64,000 bases of DNA from an uncultured Sedimentitalea sp. (GTDB taxonomy: Bacteria > Pseudomonadota > Alphaproteobacteria > Rhodobacterales > Rhodobacteraceae): positions 62,001 through 126,000 of the forward strand of contig CANNGH010000003.1 of the NCBI GenBank assembly GCA_947504115.1, written 5' to 3'. Shown piece by piece: positions 9,121 to 19,722 of the stretch. Numbering within the stretch: position 1 is the first letter of the stretch; each line of letters opens with the position of its first letter. A program made the position numbers and the translations under genes. The notes under the pieces are model-generated. The model was not told the DNA's origin, did not search any database, and worked only from the letters and a program-made list of their open reading frames with translations.

Positions 9121-9996
9121 ATGTTCGTTGCCACGCTTCTCACCGACCCCGCGCGCCCCGCGCTGGACCCCGCGCTGGTCGAGTCCTTGCGCAATGCATG
9201 GGGGGGAAAGAACGCGATCTGGCTGGCCCCGGACGAAGCGGCGGAGTTTGCATTGGCACACAGGCCGGACAATCTGTGGCAGGTGTGGGACGATCTGCAA
9301 AAGCTGGGCGTCGATCTGGCAATTCAACCCGCCGAGGCGCGGCGCAAGACGATGTTGCTGGCCGACATGGACAGCACCATGATCCGGCAGGAATGTATCG
9401 ACGAACTGGCCGACGTGGCCGGCTTCGGGCCGCAGGTGCGCGACATCACGGCGCGCGCGATGAACGGCGAACTGGATTTCGAGGGCGCGCTGATCGCCCG
9501 TGTCGCGTTGTTGAAGGGGCTGGATCAGGGCGTGATCGCGCAGGTTCTGGCGCAACGGATCACGCCGATGCCCGGGGGCGGTGCGCTGGTCGCGACGATG
9601 CAGGCGCATGGAGGACATGCGGCGCTGGTTTCGGGCGGGTTCACCGCCTTTACCGCCGCAGTCGCCGGGCAACTGGGCTTTGACGAGCACCGCGCCAACA
9701 CCCTGCTGATCGAGGACGGCAAGCTGACAGGCGACGTCGCCCGCCCGATCCTGGGGCGTGCGGCCAAGGTCGAGGCGCTGGAACAGATCACCGCGCGGTT
9801 GGGCATTGCCGAAAGCGACGTGATCGCCGTCGGCGACGGCGCCAACGATCTGGGCATGCTGGAGCGCGCCGGAACCGGCGTGGCCCTGCATGCCAAGCCC
9901 AGCGTCGCGGCGCAATGCGACATCCGCATCAATCACGGCGACCTGACCGCGCTGCTTTATCTGCAAGGCTATGCGCGGGACGATTTCGTGACCTGA
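9121..9996 (+). CDS. serB: Phosphoserine phosphatase
   Basis: Last step of serine synthesis: hydrolyses O-phosphoserine to serine. The 291-residue HAD enzyme has a short N-terminal region and the catalytic motif DMDSTMI with Asp82 as nucleophile and Asp84 as acid/base; SGGF (motif II), and GDGANDLGML (motif III/IV, magnesium ligands) follow in order. The stop is only three bases from the stop of the convergent asparaginase-like gene. Confidence 0.96.
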   Translation: MFVATLLTDPARPALDPALVESLRNAWGGKNAIWLAPDEAAEFALAHRPDNLWQVWDDLQKLGVDLAIQPAEARRKTMLLADMDSTMIRQECIDELADVAGFGPQVRDITARAMNGELDFEGALIARVALLKGLDQGVIAQVLAQRITPMPGGGALVATMQAHGGHAALVSGGFTAFTAAVAGQLGFDEHRANTLLIEDGKLTGDVARPILGRAAKVEALEQITARLGIAESDVIAVGDGANDLGMLERAGTGVALHAKPSVAAQCDIRINHGDLTALLYLQGYARDDFVT

Positions 9997-9999
9997 CAG

Positions 10000-11007
10000 T
10001 CAGAAGGGGCGCGACAGCACGCCATCTGCGGGCCGCATCGCCCCCGTCTCGATCCCGCGCCAGTTGCGCAGCACCGGAGTCATGAACTGGCGGGTTGCCG
10101 GATGGTCCGCCTCAAGCACGCCCAGTCCCACGAGGATCGCCGCAATGGCACATTCCGCGCCCCGCGTGGCGCCATCGGCGATCTTGACGGCAACCCCCAA
10201 TCGTTGCTGCGGCAGGATCGCGACAAACACGCCCTCGGCGCCGGTCTTGACCGCGACGCGCCCGCCCATGGCGCGCATGAGACCGGTGCAGGCCCGCCCC
10301 TCGCCCGCGACAAGGTCGGGATGCGCCATCATCGCCGCGCCCAGCCGCCACGCCGCCGTTCGCATCCGCCCCTCCCCCTCGCGGGCGGCGGCGAAGAACG
10401 CCATCGCGCGGGCCAGACCGTGCAGCGTCGTGGCAAAGTTGGGCACCGAACAGCCGTCGATGCCGTAGCCGGGGCTGGTCTGGTCCGTCACCTCCTCGAA
10501 CGCCGCCAGACAGGCCTGTTGCACCGGGTGGTCGATCAGTTCGTAATCCGGTCCGGCCTGCATATGGGCGTTCAGCGTCAGGAAGCCGCAATGCTTGCCG
10601 GAACAATTGTTGTGAAACTGGCAAGGGCCGGCATCGGCGCAGATCAGGTCGCGACTGGCTTGCGCATCGGTCGGCATCTGTCGCCCGCAGCGCAGATCGT
10701 CGTCAATCAGTTCCAGTTGCACCAGCCAGGCGCGCACCCGGTCGGTATGAATGGCCGCCCCGGTATGCGAGGCACAGGCCAGCGCCAGTTGTTCGCCGCT
10801 CAGCCCGTACTTGTCCGCCGCGCCGGAGGTCAGCAGCGGTAGCGCCTGGATCATCTTGGCCGCGCTGCGCGGATAGATCAGCGCCTGCGGATCGCCCCAT
10901 GCCCGCACGATATCGCCGCCCGCATCGCAGATCACCGCATGCCCCGAATGCACGCTTTCCAGAAACGGGCCACGCCAGATTTCGGCCAATGGTTCGGGTC
11001 GGCCCAT
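10000..11007 (-). CDS. Asparaginase II family protein
   Basis: A 335-residue member of the family first described from rhizobial thermolabile asparaginase II, unrelated to E. coli asparaginases. Recognised by LAEIWRGPFLESVHSG, YPRSAAKMIQALPLL, NNCSGKHCGFL and the GIDGCSVPNFA motif. The conserved serine/lysine pair of the family is in the SAAK and CSGKH regions. Known members hydrolyse asparagine to aspartate; substrate here is inferred. Start: ATG at 11007 (MGRPEPL) has GAGG six bases upstream. Confidence 0.88.
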   Translation of the reverse strand: MGRPEPLAEIWRGPFLESVHSGHAVICDAGGDIVRAWGDPQALIYPRSAAKMIQALPLLTSGAADKYGLSGEQLALACASHTGAAIHTDRVRAWLVQLELIDDDLRCGRQMPTDAQASRDLICADAGPCQFHNNCSGKHCGFLTLNAHMQAGPDYELIDHPVQQACLAAFEEVTDQTSPGYGIDGCSVPNFATTLHGLARAMAFFAAAREGEGRMRTAAWRLGAAMMAHPDLVAGEGRACTGLMRAMGGRVAVKTGAEGVFVAILPQQRLGVAVKIADGATRGAECAIAAILVGLGVLEADHPATRQFMTPVLRNWRGIETGAMRPADGVLSRPF

Positions 11008-11180
11008 GTCGCACCTCACAACTTGGCGAATTCGTGCCTTTCCGGTCTTTCGCCCGTGGTGATAATTACGTTAGTGTGCTTCTGTCGGCAAGCGACGGGC
11101 GGCGCCATCCGAGACGGCCGGCAAGGACCGCAGGCGCCTGCCGGGAAATTGAGGTTAAGGACAGTCTGGAGGCTGGACAA

Positions 11181-11714
11181 ATGAGATCAACACTCGCCCG
11201 CAGATTGGTCGCGGGCCTGTCTCTGGCCGTGATGGCCACCGCCGTAACGGCGCAGGAGCAAAGCTCGAACAGGGTCGCCGCGAAAACCGACTGGAGCGTG
11301 TTCGTCGAGGACAATCCCACCGAATGCTGGAGCGTCTCCGCCCCCAAGGAAACCGTGAACACGCGAGACGGGCGCGCGGTTGCGGTGCGGCGCGGGGATA
11401 TCCTGCTGTTCGTGTTCTATCGCCCCGCCGCCGGGGTGAAGGGACAGTTGACCTTCACCGGCGGCTATCCCTTTGCCGACGGATCGACCGTCAACCTCAA
11501 GGTCGGGGACAGCGAATTCGAACTGTTCAGCGATGGCGAATGGGCCTGGCCCGCTTCTGCCGATGACGACGCCAAGATCATCACCGCGATGAAGCGCGGC
11601 ACCGATGCGGTTCTGACCGCGCGTTCGTCGCGGGGCACGCAGACCAAGGACACATTTTCGCTGCTGGGCTTTACCGCAGCGGTCGAGGATGCCGCCAAGC
11701 GCTGCGCCAAGTGA
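11181..11714 (+). CDS. Invasion-associated locus B (IalB) family periplasmic protein
   Basis: A 177-residue secreted protein: a signal peptide (RRLVAGLSLAVMATAVTAQ) followed by a domain with DWSVFVEDNPTECWSVSAP and a C-terminal Cys, both cysteines conserved in the family. IalB was named in Bartonella, but homologues are widespread in free-living alphaproteobacteria, so no virulence role should be read into it. The ATG has TGGAGG eight bases upstream. It stands alone between the asparaginase-like gene (opposite strand) and rlmN, with a hairpin after its stop. Confidence 0.85.
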   Translation: MRSTLARRLVAGLSLAVMATAVTAQEQSSNRVAAKTDWSVFVEDNPTECWSVSAPKETVNTRDGRAVAVRRGDILLFVFYRPAAGVKGQLTFTGGYPFADGSTVNLKVGDSEFELFSDGEWAWPASADDDAKIITAMKRGTDAVLTARSSRGTQTKDTFSLLGFTAAVEDAAKRCAK

Positions 11715-11737
11715 CCTGACCTGACGAACCTGCCGGT

Positions 11738-11761
11738 GGCCGCGCCCGCAACGGTGCGGCC
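11738..11761 (+). terminator. Hairpin after the IalB-like gene
   Basis: GGCCGC and GCGGCC pair, with an inner CCG/CGG pair around a CAA loop. There is no T-run, so it may mark a factor-dependent end or simply protect the 3' end of the transcript. Confidence 0.35.
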
Positions 11762-11769
11762 ATGTCCGT

Positions 11770-11798
11770 TTGGAAATACGCGCGAAGCCCTATATAGG
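11770..11798 (+). promoter_or_regulatory. Possible rlmN promoter
   Basis: TTGGAA and TATAGG are separated by 17 bases (or TATATA at 15), with the -10 about 35 bases before the rlmN ATG. This is one of the better promoter matches in the window but is unproven. Confidence 0.4.
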
Positions 11799-11833
11799 GG
11801 GCATCTGCCAATCCGAATCCCGAAGGTATCGCC

Positions 11834-13015
<1,182 letters not shown>

Positions 13016-13021
13016 CCCCGA

Positions 13022-13885
13022 TCAGGGTTCGGTCGTCTCGGGCCGGTCGGGAATGATGCTGCGCTTTTCACCCGCATAGGGCCAGTTGTCGATCCAGTCC
13101 ACGGCCTCTTCGGCGGTCTCGACAAAGCGGAACAGGTCCAGATCCTCATCCGCGATGGTGCCGGCATCGGCCAGCGCCGGCCAGTTGATGATCCGCTCCC
13201 AGAATTCGCGCCCGAACAGCAGGAAGGGGATGCGCTCCATCCGGCCGGTCTGGATCAGGGTCAGGCTTTCGAACATTTCGTCCAGCGTGCCGAATCCGCC
13301 GGGAAAGATGCAGATCGCCTTGGCCCGCATCAGGAAATGCATCTTGCGGATGGCGAAATAATGGAAATTGAACGCCAGATCCGGGGTGACCCACGCGTTG
13401 GGTGCCTGCTCGTGCGGCAGAACGATGTTCAGCCCGATGGAAATGCCCCCGGCATCATGCGCACCACGGTTTCCGGCCTCCATCACGCCGGGGCCGCCGC
13501 CGGTGCAGATGACGTTCTCGCGCCGCTCGTTCGGGACCGAACGTTCGGTGATCAGCCGCGAAAACTCGCGCGCCTGGTCGTAATATTCCGACAAACCGGC
13601 CAGCGTTTCGGTGCGCGCCTCGTCCTTGTGCGCCGGATCGGGGATGCGCGCGCCGCCGAACAGCACGACGGTGCTGGCGATCTTCATCTCGTCCAGCGCC
13701 ATCTGCGGCTTCAGCAACTCCAGTTGCAGACGCACCGGGCGCAGTTCCTTCCGGCAAAGGAAATCGTCGTCGGCAAAGGCCAGCCGATAGGCCGGATTCC
13801 GCGTTTGCGGTGTGTCCGGCACATCCCTCGCGGTCGTGCTGTCGGAATGGGCATCGCGGAATCGGCTCAGGCGTTCGTCTCTCAT
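13022..13885 (-). CDS. LOG-family Rossmann-fold protein (TIGR00730, possible nucleotide phosphoribohydrolase)
   Basis: A 287-residue protein with the LOG signature PGGFGTLDEMFE plus CTGGGPGVMEAGNRGA. Plant and some bacterial members release cytokinin bases from their monophosphates, and others (PpnN type) cleave nucleoside monophosphates; which applies here is unknown. It carries about 70 residues before the core, longer than the shortest LOG proteins. The ATG has AAGGA seven bases upstream. It is divergent from dapD. Confidence 0.85.
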   Translation of the reverse strand: MRDERLSRFRDAHSDSTTARDVPDTPQTRNPAYRLAFADDDFLCRKELRPVRLQLELLKPQMALDEMKIASTVVLFGGARIPDPAHKDEARTETLAGLSEYYDQAREFSRLITERSVPNERRENVICTGGGPGVMEAGNRGAHDAGGISIGLNIVLPHEQAPNAWVTPDLAFNFHYFAIRKMHFLMRAKAICIFPGGFGTLDEMFESLTLIQTGRMERIPFLLFGREFWERIINWPALADAGTIADEDLDLFRFVETAEEAVDWIDNWPYAGEKRSIIPDRPETTEP

Positions 13886-13959
13886 TCGGGCATCCTTGTT
13901 TGCAGGTCCATTCCTGACCTATAGACGTTGCCTCTGCAAGACTGGTGATGCGCCGCGGA

Positions 13960-13988
13960 TTGTGCCTGTGCCCCGCGCGGCCTATAGC
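13960..13988 (+). promoter_or_regulatory. Possible dapD promoter
   Basis: TTGTGC and TATAGC separated by 17 bases, with the -10 about 30 bases before the dapD ATG and room for the GAGGAG ribosome site in the leader. Good spacing and plausible sequence, unproven. Confidence 0.45.
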
Positions 13989-14017
13989 GAATGAAACCGA
14001 ACCTCGAGGAGACCCCG

Positions 14018-14845
14018 ATGTCCAATGCCCAGCTTGAAACCGCGATCGAATCCGCATGGGACGCGCGCGACACCATCACCCCCACCACCGGCGGCGAGAC
14101 CCGCGAGGCGATCGAAGAGACGCTGAACGCGCTGGACAGCGGCCGCTTGCGCGTCGCCGAGCGGCGCGAGAATGGCGACTGGCACGTGAACCAATGGGCC
14201 AAGAAGGCCGTGCTGCTGGGCTTTCGCATCACGGACATGGAGATGCAGGACGGCGGCCCGCAGGGTGGCGGCTGGTGGGACAAGGTCGACAGCAAGTTCA
14301 AGGGCTGGGGCGACCATGAATGGCGCGAGGCGGGCTTTCGCGCCGTGCCGCACTGCGTCGTGCGCAAATCGGCCTATATCGCGCCGGGCGTGGTGCTGAT
14401 GCCGAGCTTCGTCAACCTTGGCGCCTATGTCGACGAGGGCACGATGGTCGATACCTGGGCCACCGTGGGCTCGTGCGCGCAGATCGGCAAGGGCGTGCAC
14501 CTGTCGGGCGGCGTCGGCATCGGCGGCGTGCTGGAACCGATGCAGGCCGGGCCGACCATCATCGAAGACAACTGCTTCATCGGCGCGCGCTCCGAAGTGG
14601 TCGAGGGCGTGATCGTGCGCGAGGGCGCGGTTCTCGGGATGGGCGTCTTCATCGGCCAGTCCACCAAGATCGTGGACCGCGAAACCGGCGAGGTCATGTA
14701 TGGCGAGGTGCCGCCCTATTCCGTGGTCGTCGCAGGCTCGATGCCCAGCAAGAACGACGTCAACCTGTATTGCGCGGTGATCGTCAAGCGGGTGGACGAG
14801 CGGACACGCTCCAAGACCGGCATCAACGAGTTGCTGCGCGATTGA
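14018..14845 (+). CDS. dapD: 2,3,4,5-tetrahydropyridine-2,6-dicarboxylate N-succinyltransferase
   Basis: Adds a succinyl group to tetrahydrodipicolinate in the succinylase branch of diaminopimelate and lysine synthesis. The 275-residue protein is a left-handed beta-helix enzyme with hexapeptide repeats over about 105-215 ([35 protein letters not shown]). Start: ATG at 14018 has GAGGAG upstream; an ATG nine codons earlier has none. The pathway partner dapE lies 0.8 kb downstream on the same strand; a hairpin repeat follows dapD directly. Confidence 0.97.
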   Translation: MSNAQLETAIESAWDARDTITPTTGGETREAIEETLNALDSGRLRVAERRENGDWHVNQWAKKAVLLGFRITDMEMQDGGPQGGGWWDKVDSKFKGWGDHEWREAGFRAVPHCVVRKSAYIAPGVVLMPSFVNLGAYVDEGTMVDTWATVGSCAQIGKGVHLSGGVGIGGVLEPMQAGPTIIEDNCFIGARSEVVEGVIVREGAVLGMGVFIGQSTKIVDRETGEVMYGEVPPYSVVVAGSMPSKNDVNLYCAVIVKRVDERTRSKTGINELLRD

Positions 14846-14852
14846 CCGGGGA

Positions 14853-14874
14853 GGCGGGGTGAACCCCGCCCTAC
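14853..14874 (+). repeat. 22-base palindromic repeat after dapD (copy 1)
   Basis: GGCGGGG-TGAA-CCCCGCC followed by CTAC: a 7-bp perfect stem seven bases after the dapD stop. The same 22 bases occur in the opposite orientation at 28851-28872, where they follow the stop of the minus-strand DUF1285 gene. Likely a 3'-end hairpin (terminator or RNA stabiliser) belonging to a dispersed family. Confidence 0.6.
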
Positions 14875-14948
14875 GGGCCACGGAGATGACGGGAACCTTT
14901 TCGTCGCGTCGGGCGTTCAGCCGGGATTGACAACAAAGGAATGTCACG

Positions 14949-15200
14949 ATGGGTATTGGAATAATCGGCGCGATCATCGTCGGGGGACTTGCCGGCTGGA
15001 TCGCCAGCATGATCATGAACACGAACACGGGCATCATTGCCAATATCGGGCTCGGCATCGTGGGGGCGGTGGTATTGAACCTGATCCTCAGCCTGTTCGG
15101 CATTTACGCTGCGGATGCATGGATTCCGCAACTGATTGTCGGGTTGGTGGGCGCCTGCCTGCTGATCTGGGCCTGGCGCGCCATCGCTGCGCGAAGCTGA
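14949..15200 (+). CDS. GlsB/YeaQ/YmgE-type small membrane protein
   Basis: An 83-residue protein of three hydrophobic segments: GIGIIGAIIVGGLAGWIAS, IIANIGLGIVGAVVLNLIL and LIVGLVGACLLIWAW. The GxxGAIIxGxxAGWIA opening is the hallmark of the transglycosylase-associated/GlsB family, often stress-induced; exact role unknown. AAAGGA precedes the ATG. It is followed by a strong terminator hairpin, so it is probably its own unit, or the end of the dapD transcript. Confidence 0.85.
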   Translation: MGIGIIGAIIVGGLAGWIASMIMNTNTGIIANIGLGIVGAVVLNLILSLFGIYAADAWIPQLIVGLVGACLLIWAWRAIAARS

Positions 15201-15228
15201 CCCTTTCCAACTAGGCGCGGACGCGCTA

Positions 15229-15262
15229 GGGCTGCCGCTGTTCCAGAGCGGTGGCCCTTTTT
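15229..15262 (+). terminator. Intrinsic terminator after the GlsB-like gene
   Basis: GGGCTGCCGCT and AGCGGTGGCCC pair over 11 bp (two G-U pairs) around a 7-base loop, followed at once by TTTTT. This is the best intrinsic terminator in the window. Its T-run ends one base before the ATG of the next gene. Confidence 0.75.
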
Positions 15263-15263
15263 C

Positions 15264-15620
15264 ATGTCGGATCAACCGAAAACCAGCAAATCCTCGCGTC
15301 AGCAGGTCTATACCTTGCTCGTGCAGATCGGCCGCAAGACCGGCGACGGGCTGCCCGAGGGCGCGACCGGTGCGGCGCTGATGATCTATGCCTCGGGCGT
15401 GGACGAGGCCGAGGCGGTGCGCGAAACCGTCGCGATCCTGAAACAGGCCGACACCGCGCCGCTGGACGTGACCGGATACGGCACCCTGCCCGAGCGCGAG
15501 GCGCAAGGCCATGACATTGCCGCCGAGGAACGCGCCTTGATGCAGCGCGCACTGGATGAGAACGCGGTGATCGTGGCCCAGATGACGCCGTTCTTTGAGG
15601 AGGGGGAGGCACCGCAATGA
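15264..15620 (+). CDS. Conserved hypothetical protein coupled to dapE
   Basis: A 118-residue soluble acidic protein with no motif I recognise; a [20 protein letters not shown] stretch and an acidic C-terminus (FFEEGEA) stand out. The ATG at 15264 directly abuts a terminator T-run, leaving no room for an ordinary ribosome site. The stop overlaps the dapE start (ATGA), so it is translated together with dapE. Its partner may be diaminopimelate metabolism, but that is inference from position only. Confidence 0.7.
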   Translation: MSDQPKTSKSSRQQVYTLLVQIGRKTGDGLPEGATGAALMIYASGVDEAEAVRETVAILKQADTAPLDVTGYGTLPEREAQGHDIAAEERALMQRALDENAVIVAQMTPFFEEGEAPQ

Positions 15621-16762
15621 CCGCGACCGATCCCGTCGCCCTGACTGCCGACCTGATCCGCTGCCCCTCGGTCACGCCCGAGGAAGGCGGTGCATTGGTG
15701 CTGCTGGAGGCACGGCTGGCGGCGGCGGGGTTCGAGTGCGAACGGGTGGATCGGGGCGGCATCGCAAACCTGTTCGCCCGCTGGGGGCCAAAGGGCCATG
15801 ACCGGACCTTCGGGTTCAACGGCCATACCGATGTCGTGCCGGTCGGCAATCCGGCGGATTGGAGCGTGGCGCCTTTCGACGCGGTGCAGCGCGACGGCGT
15901 GCTTTACGGGCGCGGGGCCACGGACATGAAATCGGGCGTTGCCGCCTTTGTCGCCGCAGCGATTGATTTCACCCGCGACACGCCGCCCGATGGCGCGATC
16001 ATCCTGACCATCACCGGCGATGAAGAGGGCGACGCGCAGGACGGCACCCTTGCCCTGCTGGATCACATGAAGGACACGGGCGAGGCGATGTCGGTCTGCC
16101 TTGTGGGCGAACCCACCTGCCCCGAGCATATGGGCGAGATGATCAAGATCGGGCGGCGCGGCTCGCTGAGCGCGTGGTTCACCGCGAGCGGGGTTCAGGG
16201 GCACGTCGCTTATCCGCACCGCGCGCGCAATCCGCTGCCGGCGCTGGTGCGACTGCTGGACCGGCTGGCGGGGCATGAGCTGGACCGCGGCACCGCGCAT
16301 TTCGACGCCTCGACGCTGGCGATCACCACCATCGACACCGGCAATCCGGCGACCAACGTGATTCCGGCCGAGTGCCGCGCGACGGTGAATATCCGCTTCA
16401 ACGATGCCCATTCCGGCGACAGTCTGGCGCGCTGGCTGCGCGAACAGGCGGATGCCGTCGCAAAGAAATATGGCGTGGAGATCGCGGCCGAGATCAAGAT
16501 CTCGGGCGAAAGCTTTCTGACCCCGCCGGGCCCGCTTTCGGAACTGGTGGCGCGGGCGGTCAAGGCGGAAACCGGGGTCGAACCGGTGCTGTCCACGTCA
16601 GGTGGCACTTCGGATGCGCGCTTCGTCAAGGACCATTGCCCGGTGGTTGAATTCGGCCTTGTCGGCAAGACCATGCATCAGGTCGATGAACGGGTCGAGA
16701 TCGAACAGATTCACCAGTTGAAAGCGGTCTATTCGCGCATCCTGCGCGATTACTTCGCTTGA
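15617..16762 (+). CDS. dapE: Succinyl-diaminopimelate desuccinylase
   Basis: Zinc-dependent M20 hydrolase releasing succinate from N-succinyl-LL-diaminopimelate, giving the precursor of meso-DAP for the cell wall and of lysine. The 381-residue product shows [12 protein letters not shown] (first zinc histidine and catalytic Asp), [10 protein letters not shown] (bridging Asp), [12 protein letters not shown] (catalytic Glu pair), and the C-terminal [11 protein letters not shown] and GKTMHQVDE that complete the site. GGAGG lies seven bases before the ATG, inside the preceding gene, which it overlaps by four bases. Confidence 0.96.
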   Translation: MTATDPVALTADLIRCPSVTPEEGGALVLLEARLAAAGFECERVDRGGIANLFARWGPKGHDRTFGFNGHTDVVPVGNPADWSVAPFDAVQRDGVLYGRGATDMKSGVAAFVAAAIDFTRDTPPDGAIILTITGDEEGDAQDGTLALLDHMKDTGEAMSVCLVGEPTCPEHMGEMIKIGRRGSLSAWFTASGVQGHVAYPHRARNPLPALVRLLDRLAGHELDRGTAHFDASTLAITTIDTGNPATNVIPAECRATVNIRFNDAHSGDSLARWLREQADAVAKKYGVEIAAEIKISGESFLTPPGPLSELVARAVKAETGVEPVLSTSGGTSDARFVKDHCPVVEFGLVGKTMHQVDERVEIEQIHQLKAVYSRILRDYFA

Positions 16763-17361
16763 AGCGGCAGACGCTGATCGTGATGCTGAAAGAACCCCGC
16801 CCCGGCCGGGTCAAGACGCGATTGGGGCGCGATATCGGCATGATCCCGGCTACGTGGTGGTTTCGCCACCAATGCGCGCGCCTGCTGCGCGAAATGCGCG
16901 ACCCGCGCTGGCATCTGGTGCTGGCGGTTTCACCCGACCGCTCCGGCATGACCAGCCGCGTCTGGCCCGCCGATCTGGTGCGCATTCCACAAGGCGGCGG
17001 CAATCTGGGCGCGCGCATGGTCCGCGCGATACGGGCCGCGCCGCCGGGCCCGGTCTGCGTGATCGGGGCGGATATTCCGACCTTGCGCCGCGCCCATGTC
17101 GCGCGCGCCTTCGCCGCGCTGGGTGGGCATGACGCGGTGTTCGGTCCGGCCAGCGATGGCGGTTACTGGCTGGTCGGGCTGCGCAATGCGCGCCGCCTGC
17201 CCGACGGCCTGCTCGCCGGCGTGCGCTGGTCCTCGCGCCATGCCCTGGCTGACAGTATCGCGACCCTTCCCGACGCCAGAATCGCGCTGGTGGACCGCCT
17301 TCGTGACGTGGATACGGCGGCCGATCTTTTTGCCCATGACGACAGCCGGGACCCGTGCTAG
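16759..17361 (+). CDS. DUF2064/TIGR04282 glycosyltransferase-like protein
   Basis: A 200-residue nucleotide-sugar transferase-like protein. [15 protein letters not shown] near the N-terminus is a nucleotide-binding loop, [15 protein letters not shown] carries the metal-binding Asp region, and [14 protein letters not shown] is the family signature. TIGR04282 members act in arsenosugar synthesis in some bacteria, but no arsenic genes are nearby, so that role is not supported here. The start is a TTG overlapping the dapE stop (TTGA) with no ribosome site of its own, pointing to coupling with dapE. Confidence 0.8.
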   Translation: MKRQTLIVMLKEPRPGRVKTRLGRDIGMIPATWWFRHQCARLLREMRDPRWHLVLAVSPDRSGMTSRVWPADLVRIPQGGGNLGARMVRAIRAAPPGPVCVIGADIPTLRRAHVARAFAALGGHDAVFGPASDGGYWLVGLRNARRLPDGLLAGVRWSSRHALADSIATLPDARIALVDRLRDVDTAADLFAHDDSRDPC

Positions 17362-17370
17362 ATCAGGGCC

Positions 17371-19623
17371 ATGACGCGCATCCCCACAAAGGCCGAGATC
17401 CTCGACTGGATTTCCGCCAACCCGACCCTCACCAACAAACGTGACATCGCCAAGGCCTTTGGCATCAAGGGGGCTGCGCGGATCGATCTCAAACGCCTCC
17501 TGCGCGAACTTGAGGACGAGGGCCATCTGGAAAAGCGCCGCAAGACCTATCGCGACCCCGACCGCCTGCCCCCCGTCAGCGTGTTGCAGATCAAGGCGCC
17601 CGATGGAAACGGCGACCTGTTCGCGCAGCCGCTGGAATGGCACGGCGAAGGGGTGGAACCCGCGGTGCTGGTGATCCCGCGCGCCAGCGATCCGGCGCTG
17701 GGCGAAGGCGACCGCATCCTTGCCCGCCTGACCGTGGTGCATGAAGACGATTACAACTACGAGGCCCGGCTGATCCGCCGCATCGGCACCAATCCCCTCA
17801 AGGTCATGGGGGTCTATCGCAAGGGATCCGAAGGCGGGCGCATCGTGCCCATCGACAAGGGCCACAACAAGGAATGGACCGTGCCCGAGGACGCCACCGG
17901 CGGGGCGAAAGACGGCGAACTGGTCGAGGCCGAGCTGAGCGGGCGCAAGGACCGGCTGGGCCTGCCGCACGCGCGCATCCTCAACCGGCTGGGCGATCCG
18001 TCCTCGCCCAAGGCGGTATCGCTGATCGCCATCCACCAGCACGGCATCCCCGACGAATTCGCCGATGAAACGATCGCCGAGGCCGACGCGATGAAACCCA
18101 TCGGGATGGAGGGACGCGAGGACATGCGCGACCTGCCGCTGGTCACCATCGACCCGTCGGATGCGCGCGATCATGACGACGCCTGTTATGCCCATGCCGA
18201 CGAGGATCCGAAAAACGCGGGCGGGCATGTGATCTGGGTCGCCATCGCCGATGTCGCCGCCTATGTCCGCCCCGGCACTGCGCTGGATCGCGAGGCGAGG
18301 AACCGTGGCAACTCGACCTATTTCCCCGACCGCGTGGTGCCGATGCTGCCCGACAGGTTGTCCGGCGATCTGTGTTCGCTGCACGAGGGCGTGCCGCGGG
18401 CCTGCATCGCCGTGCGCATGCAGATCGACGCGTTCGGTCAGAAAATCGGCCACCGGTTTCACCGCGCGATGATGCGCTCGGGCGCATCGCTGCATTACGC
18501 CGAGGTGCAGGAGGCCATCGACGGCACCCCGAACGAACGCACCGCGCCGCTGCTCGACCCGCTGCTGAAACCGCTTTTCGCGGCCTATCGCGCGCTGGCC
18601 GACGCGCGCGACAAGCGCCAGCCGCTGGATCTAGAGCTGCCCGAGCGGCGCATCGAACTGGCCGAAGACGGCACGGTCACCTCGGTCAATTTCCGCGAAC
18701 GGCTGGACGCGCATCGCCTGATCGAGGAATTCATGGTGCTGGCCAATGTCTGCGCCGCCGAGACGCTGATCGCCAAACGCTCGCCGCTGCTGTTCCGGGT
18801 GCATGAGGAACCGGCGCAGGAAAAGCTGGACGCCTTGCGCGAAACCGCCGCCGCCTCGGGCTATACGCTGGCCAAGGGGCAGGTGTTGCAGACGCGGCAT
18901 CTGAACAACCTGCTCAATCAGGCGGCGGGCAGCGACGATGCCGAACTGATCAACATGGCGACGCTGCGCTCGATGACGCAAGCCTATTACTCTCCCGAGA
19001 ATTTCGGTCATTTCGGGCTGGCCCTGCCCCGCTATGCGCATTTCACCTCGCCGATCCGGCGCTATTCCGACCTGATCGTGCACCGCGCGCTGATCTCTGC
19101 GCATGGCTGGGGCAAGGACGGGCTGGACGGCGACCAGATCGACCGGCTGGAGCAGACCGCGACGCATATTTCGGACACCGAGCGCCGCTCGATGATGGCC
19201 GAGCGCGACACGACCGACCGCTATCTCGCCGCCTATCTGTCCGAACGCGTGGGCAGCGAATTCGGCGGGCGCATCAGCGGCATCGCCCGCTTTGGCGTGT
19301 TCGTCAGGATGGACGAAACCGGCGCCGACGGCCTGATCCCGATCCGCACGCTGGGCAACGAGTATTTCCATTTCGACCGCGAGGCCGGCACGCTTATGGG
19401 TGCCGATAGCGGCGTTGTCATCAGCATCGGCCAGCGCGTCACCGTGCGGCTGGCACAGGCCGCGCCGATGACCGGGGGGCTGGAACTGGAACTGCTGAAC
19501 CTTGAGGACAGCCCCCTGCCCCGCCGGCAATCGCCCGCCGGTCGCAGCCCGCAGCGCAAGGCGGTCAAGGCCAGGCGCAAGGCCGACAAGGTGAAACGCA
19601 AGGTCGCACGCAAACGCAAGTGA
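17371..19623 (+). CDS. rnr: Ribonuclease R
   Basis: Processive 3'-5' exoribonuclease that degrades structured RNA and takes part in ribosome quality control with SmpB/tmRNA. The 750-residue product has an N-terminal helix-turn-helix-like region (about 1-60), cold-shock-type domains, the RNB domain with the magnesium-binding TIDPSDARDHDDA, a C-terminal S1 domain (about 630-705, GRISGIARFGVFVRM) and a lysine/arginine-rich tail. It follows the DUF2064 gene by nine bases and is probably in the dapE transcript. A hairpin with a short T-run follows. Confidence 0.96.
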   Translation: MTRIPTKAEILDWISANPTLTNKRDIAKAFGIKGAARIDLKRLLRELEDEGHLEKRRKTYRDPDRLPPVSVLQIKAPDGNGDLFAQPLEWHGEGVEPAVLVIPRASDPALGEGDRILARLTVVHEDDYNYEARLIRRIGTNPLKVMGVYRKGSEGGRIVPIDKGHNKEWTVPEDATGGAKDGELVEAELSGRKDRLGLPHARILNRLGDPSSPKAVSLIAIHQHGIPDEFADETIAEADAMKPIGMEGREDMRDLPLVTIDPSDARDHDDACYAHADEDPKNAGGHVIWVAIADVAAYVRPGTALDREARNRGNSTYFPDRVVPMLPDRLSGDLCSLHEGVPRACIAVRMQIDAFGQKIGHRFHRAMMRSGASLHYAEVQEAIDGTPNERTAPLLDPLLKPLFAAYRALADARDKRQPLDLELPERRIELAEDGTVTSVNFRERLDAHRLIEEFMVLANVCAAETLIAKRSPLLFRVHEEPAQEKLDALRETAAASGYTLAKGQVLQTRHLNNLLNQAAGSDDAELINMATLRSMTQAYYSPENFGHFGLALPRYAHFTSPIRRYSDLIVHRALISAHGWGKDGLDGDQIDRLEQTATHISDTERRSMMAERDTTDRYLAAYLSERVGSEFGGRISGIARFGVFVRMDETGADGLIPIRTLGNEYFHFDREAGTLMGADSGVVISIGQRVTVRLAQAAPMTGGLELELLNLEDSPLPRRQSPAGRSPQRKAVKARRKADKVKRKVARKRK

Positions 19624-19656
19624 GGTTGCAGCCTTCGGCAGCCACTCAACCCTTTT
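19624..19656 (+). terminator. Terminator-like hairpin after rnr
   Basis: GGTTG and CAACC enclose an imperfect inner stem (GC-GCC/GGC-GC with a TTC loop), followed by CTTTT. The stem has a mismatch and an asymmetric bulge, so strength is moderate. Confidence 0.4.
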
Positions 19657-19722
19657 GCGAAAGCCCCGATTCGGGTTATGGTCCGACCGAGGCAAACAAT
19701 CGGGCAAACCGGGGCAGTGAAA

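Noticed and set aside
14927-15214. Alternative frame of 95 codons overlapping the GlsB-like gene
   Set aside because: Its His/Arg/Asp-rich product has no membrane segments, while the frame at 14949 shows the known family and a good ribosome site.
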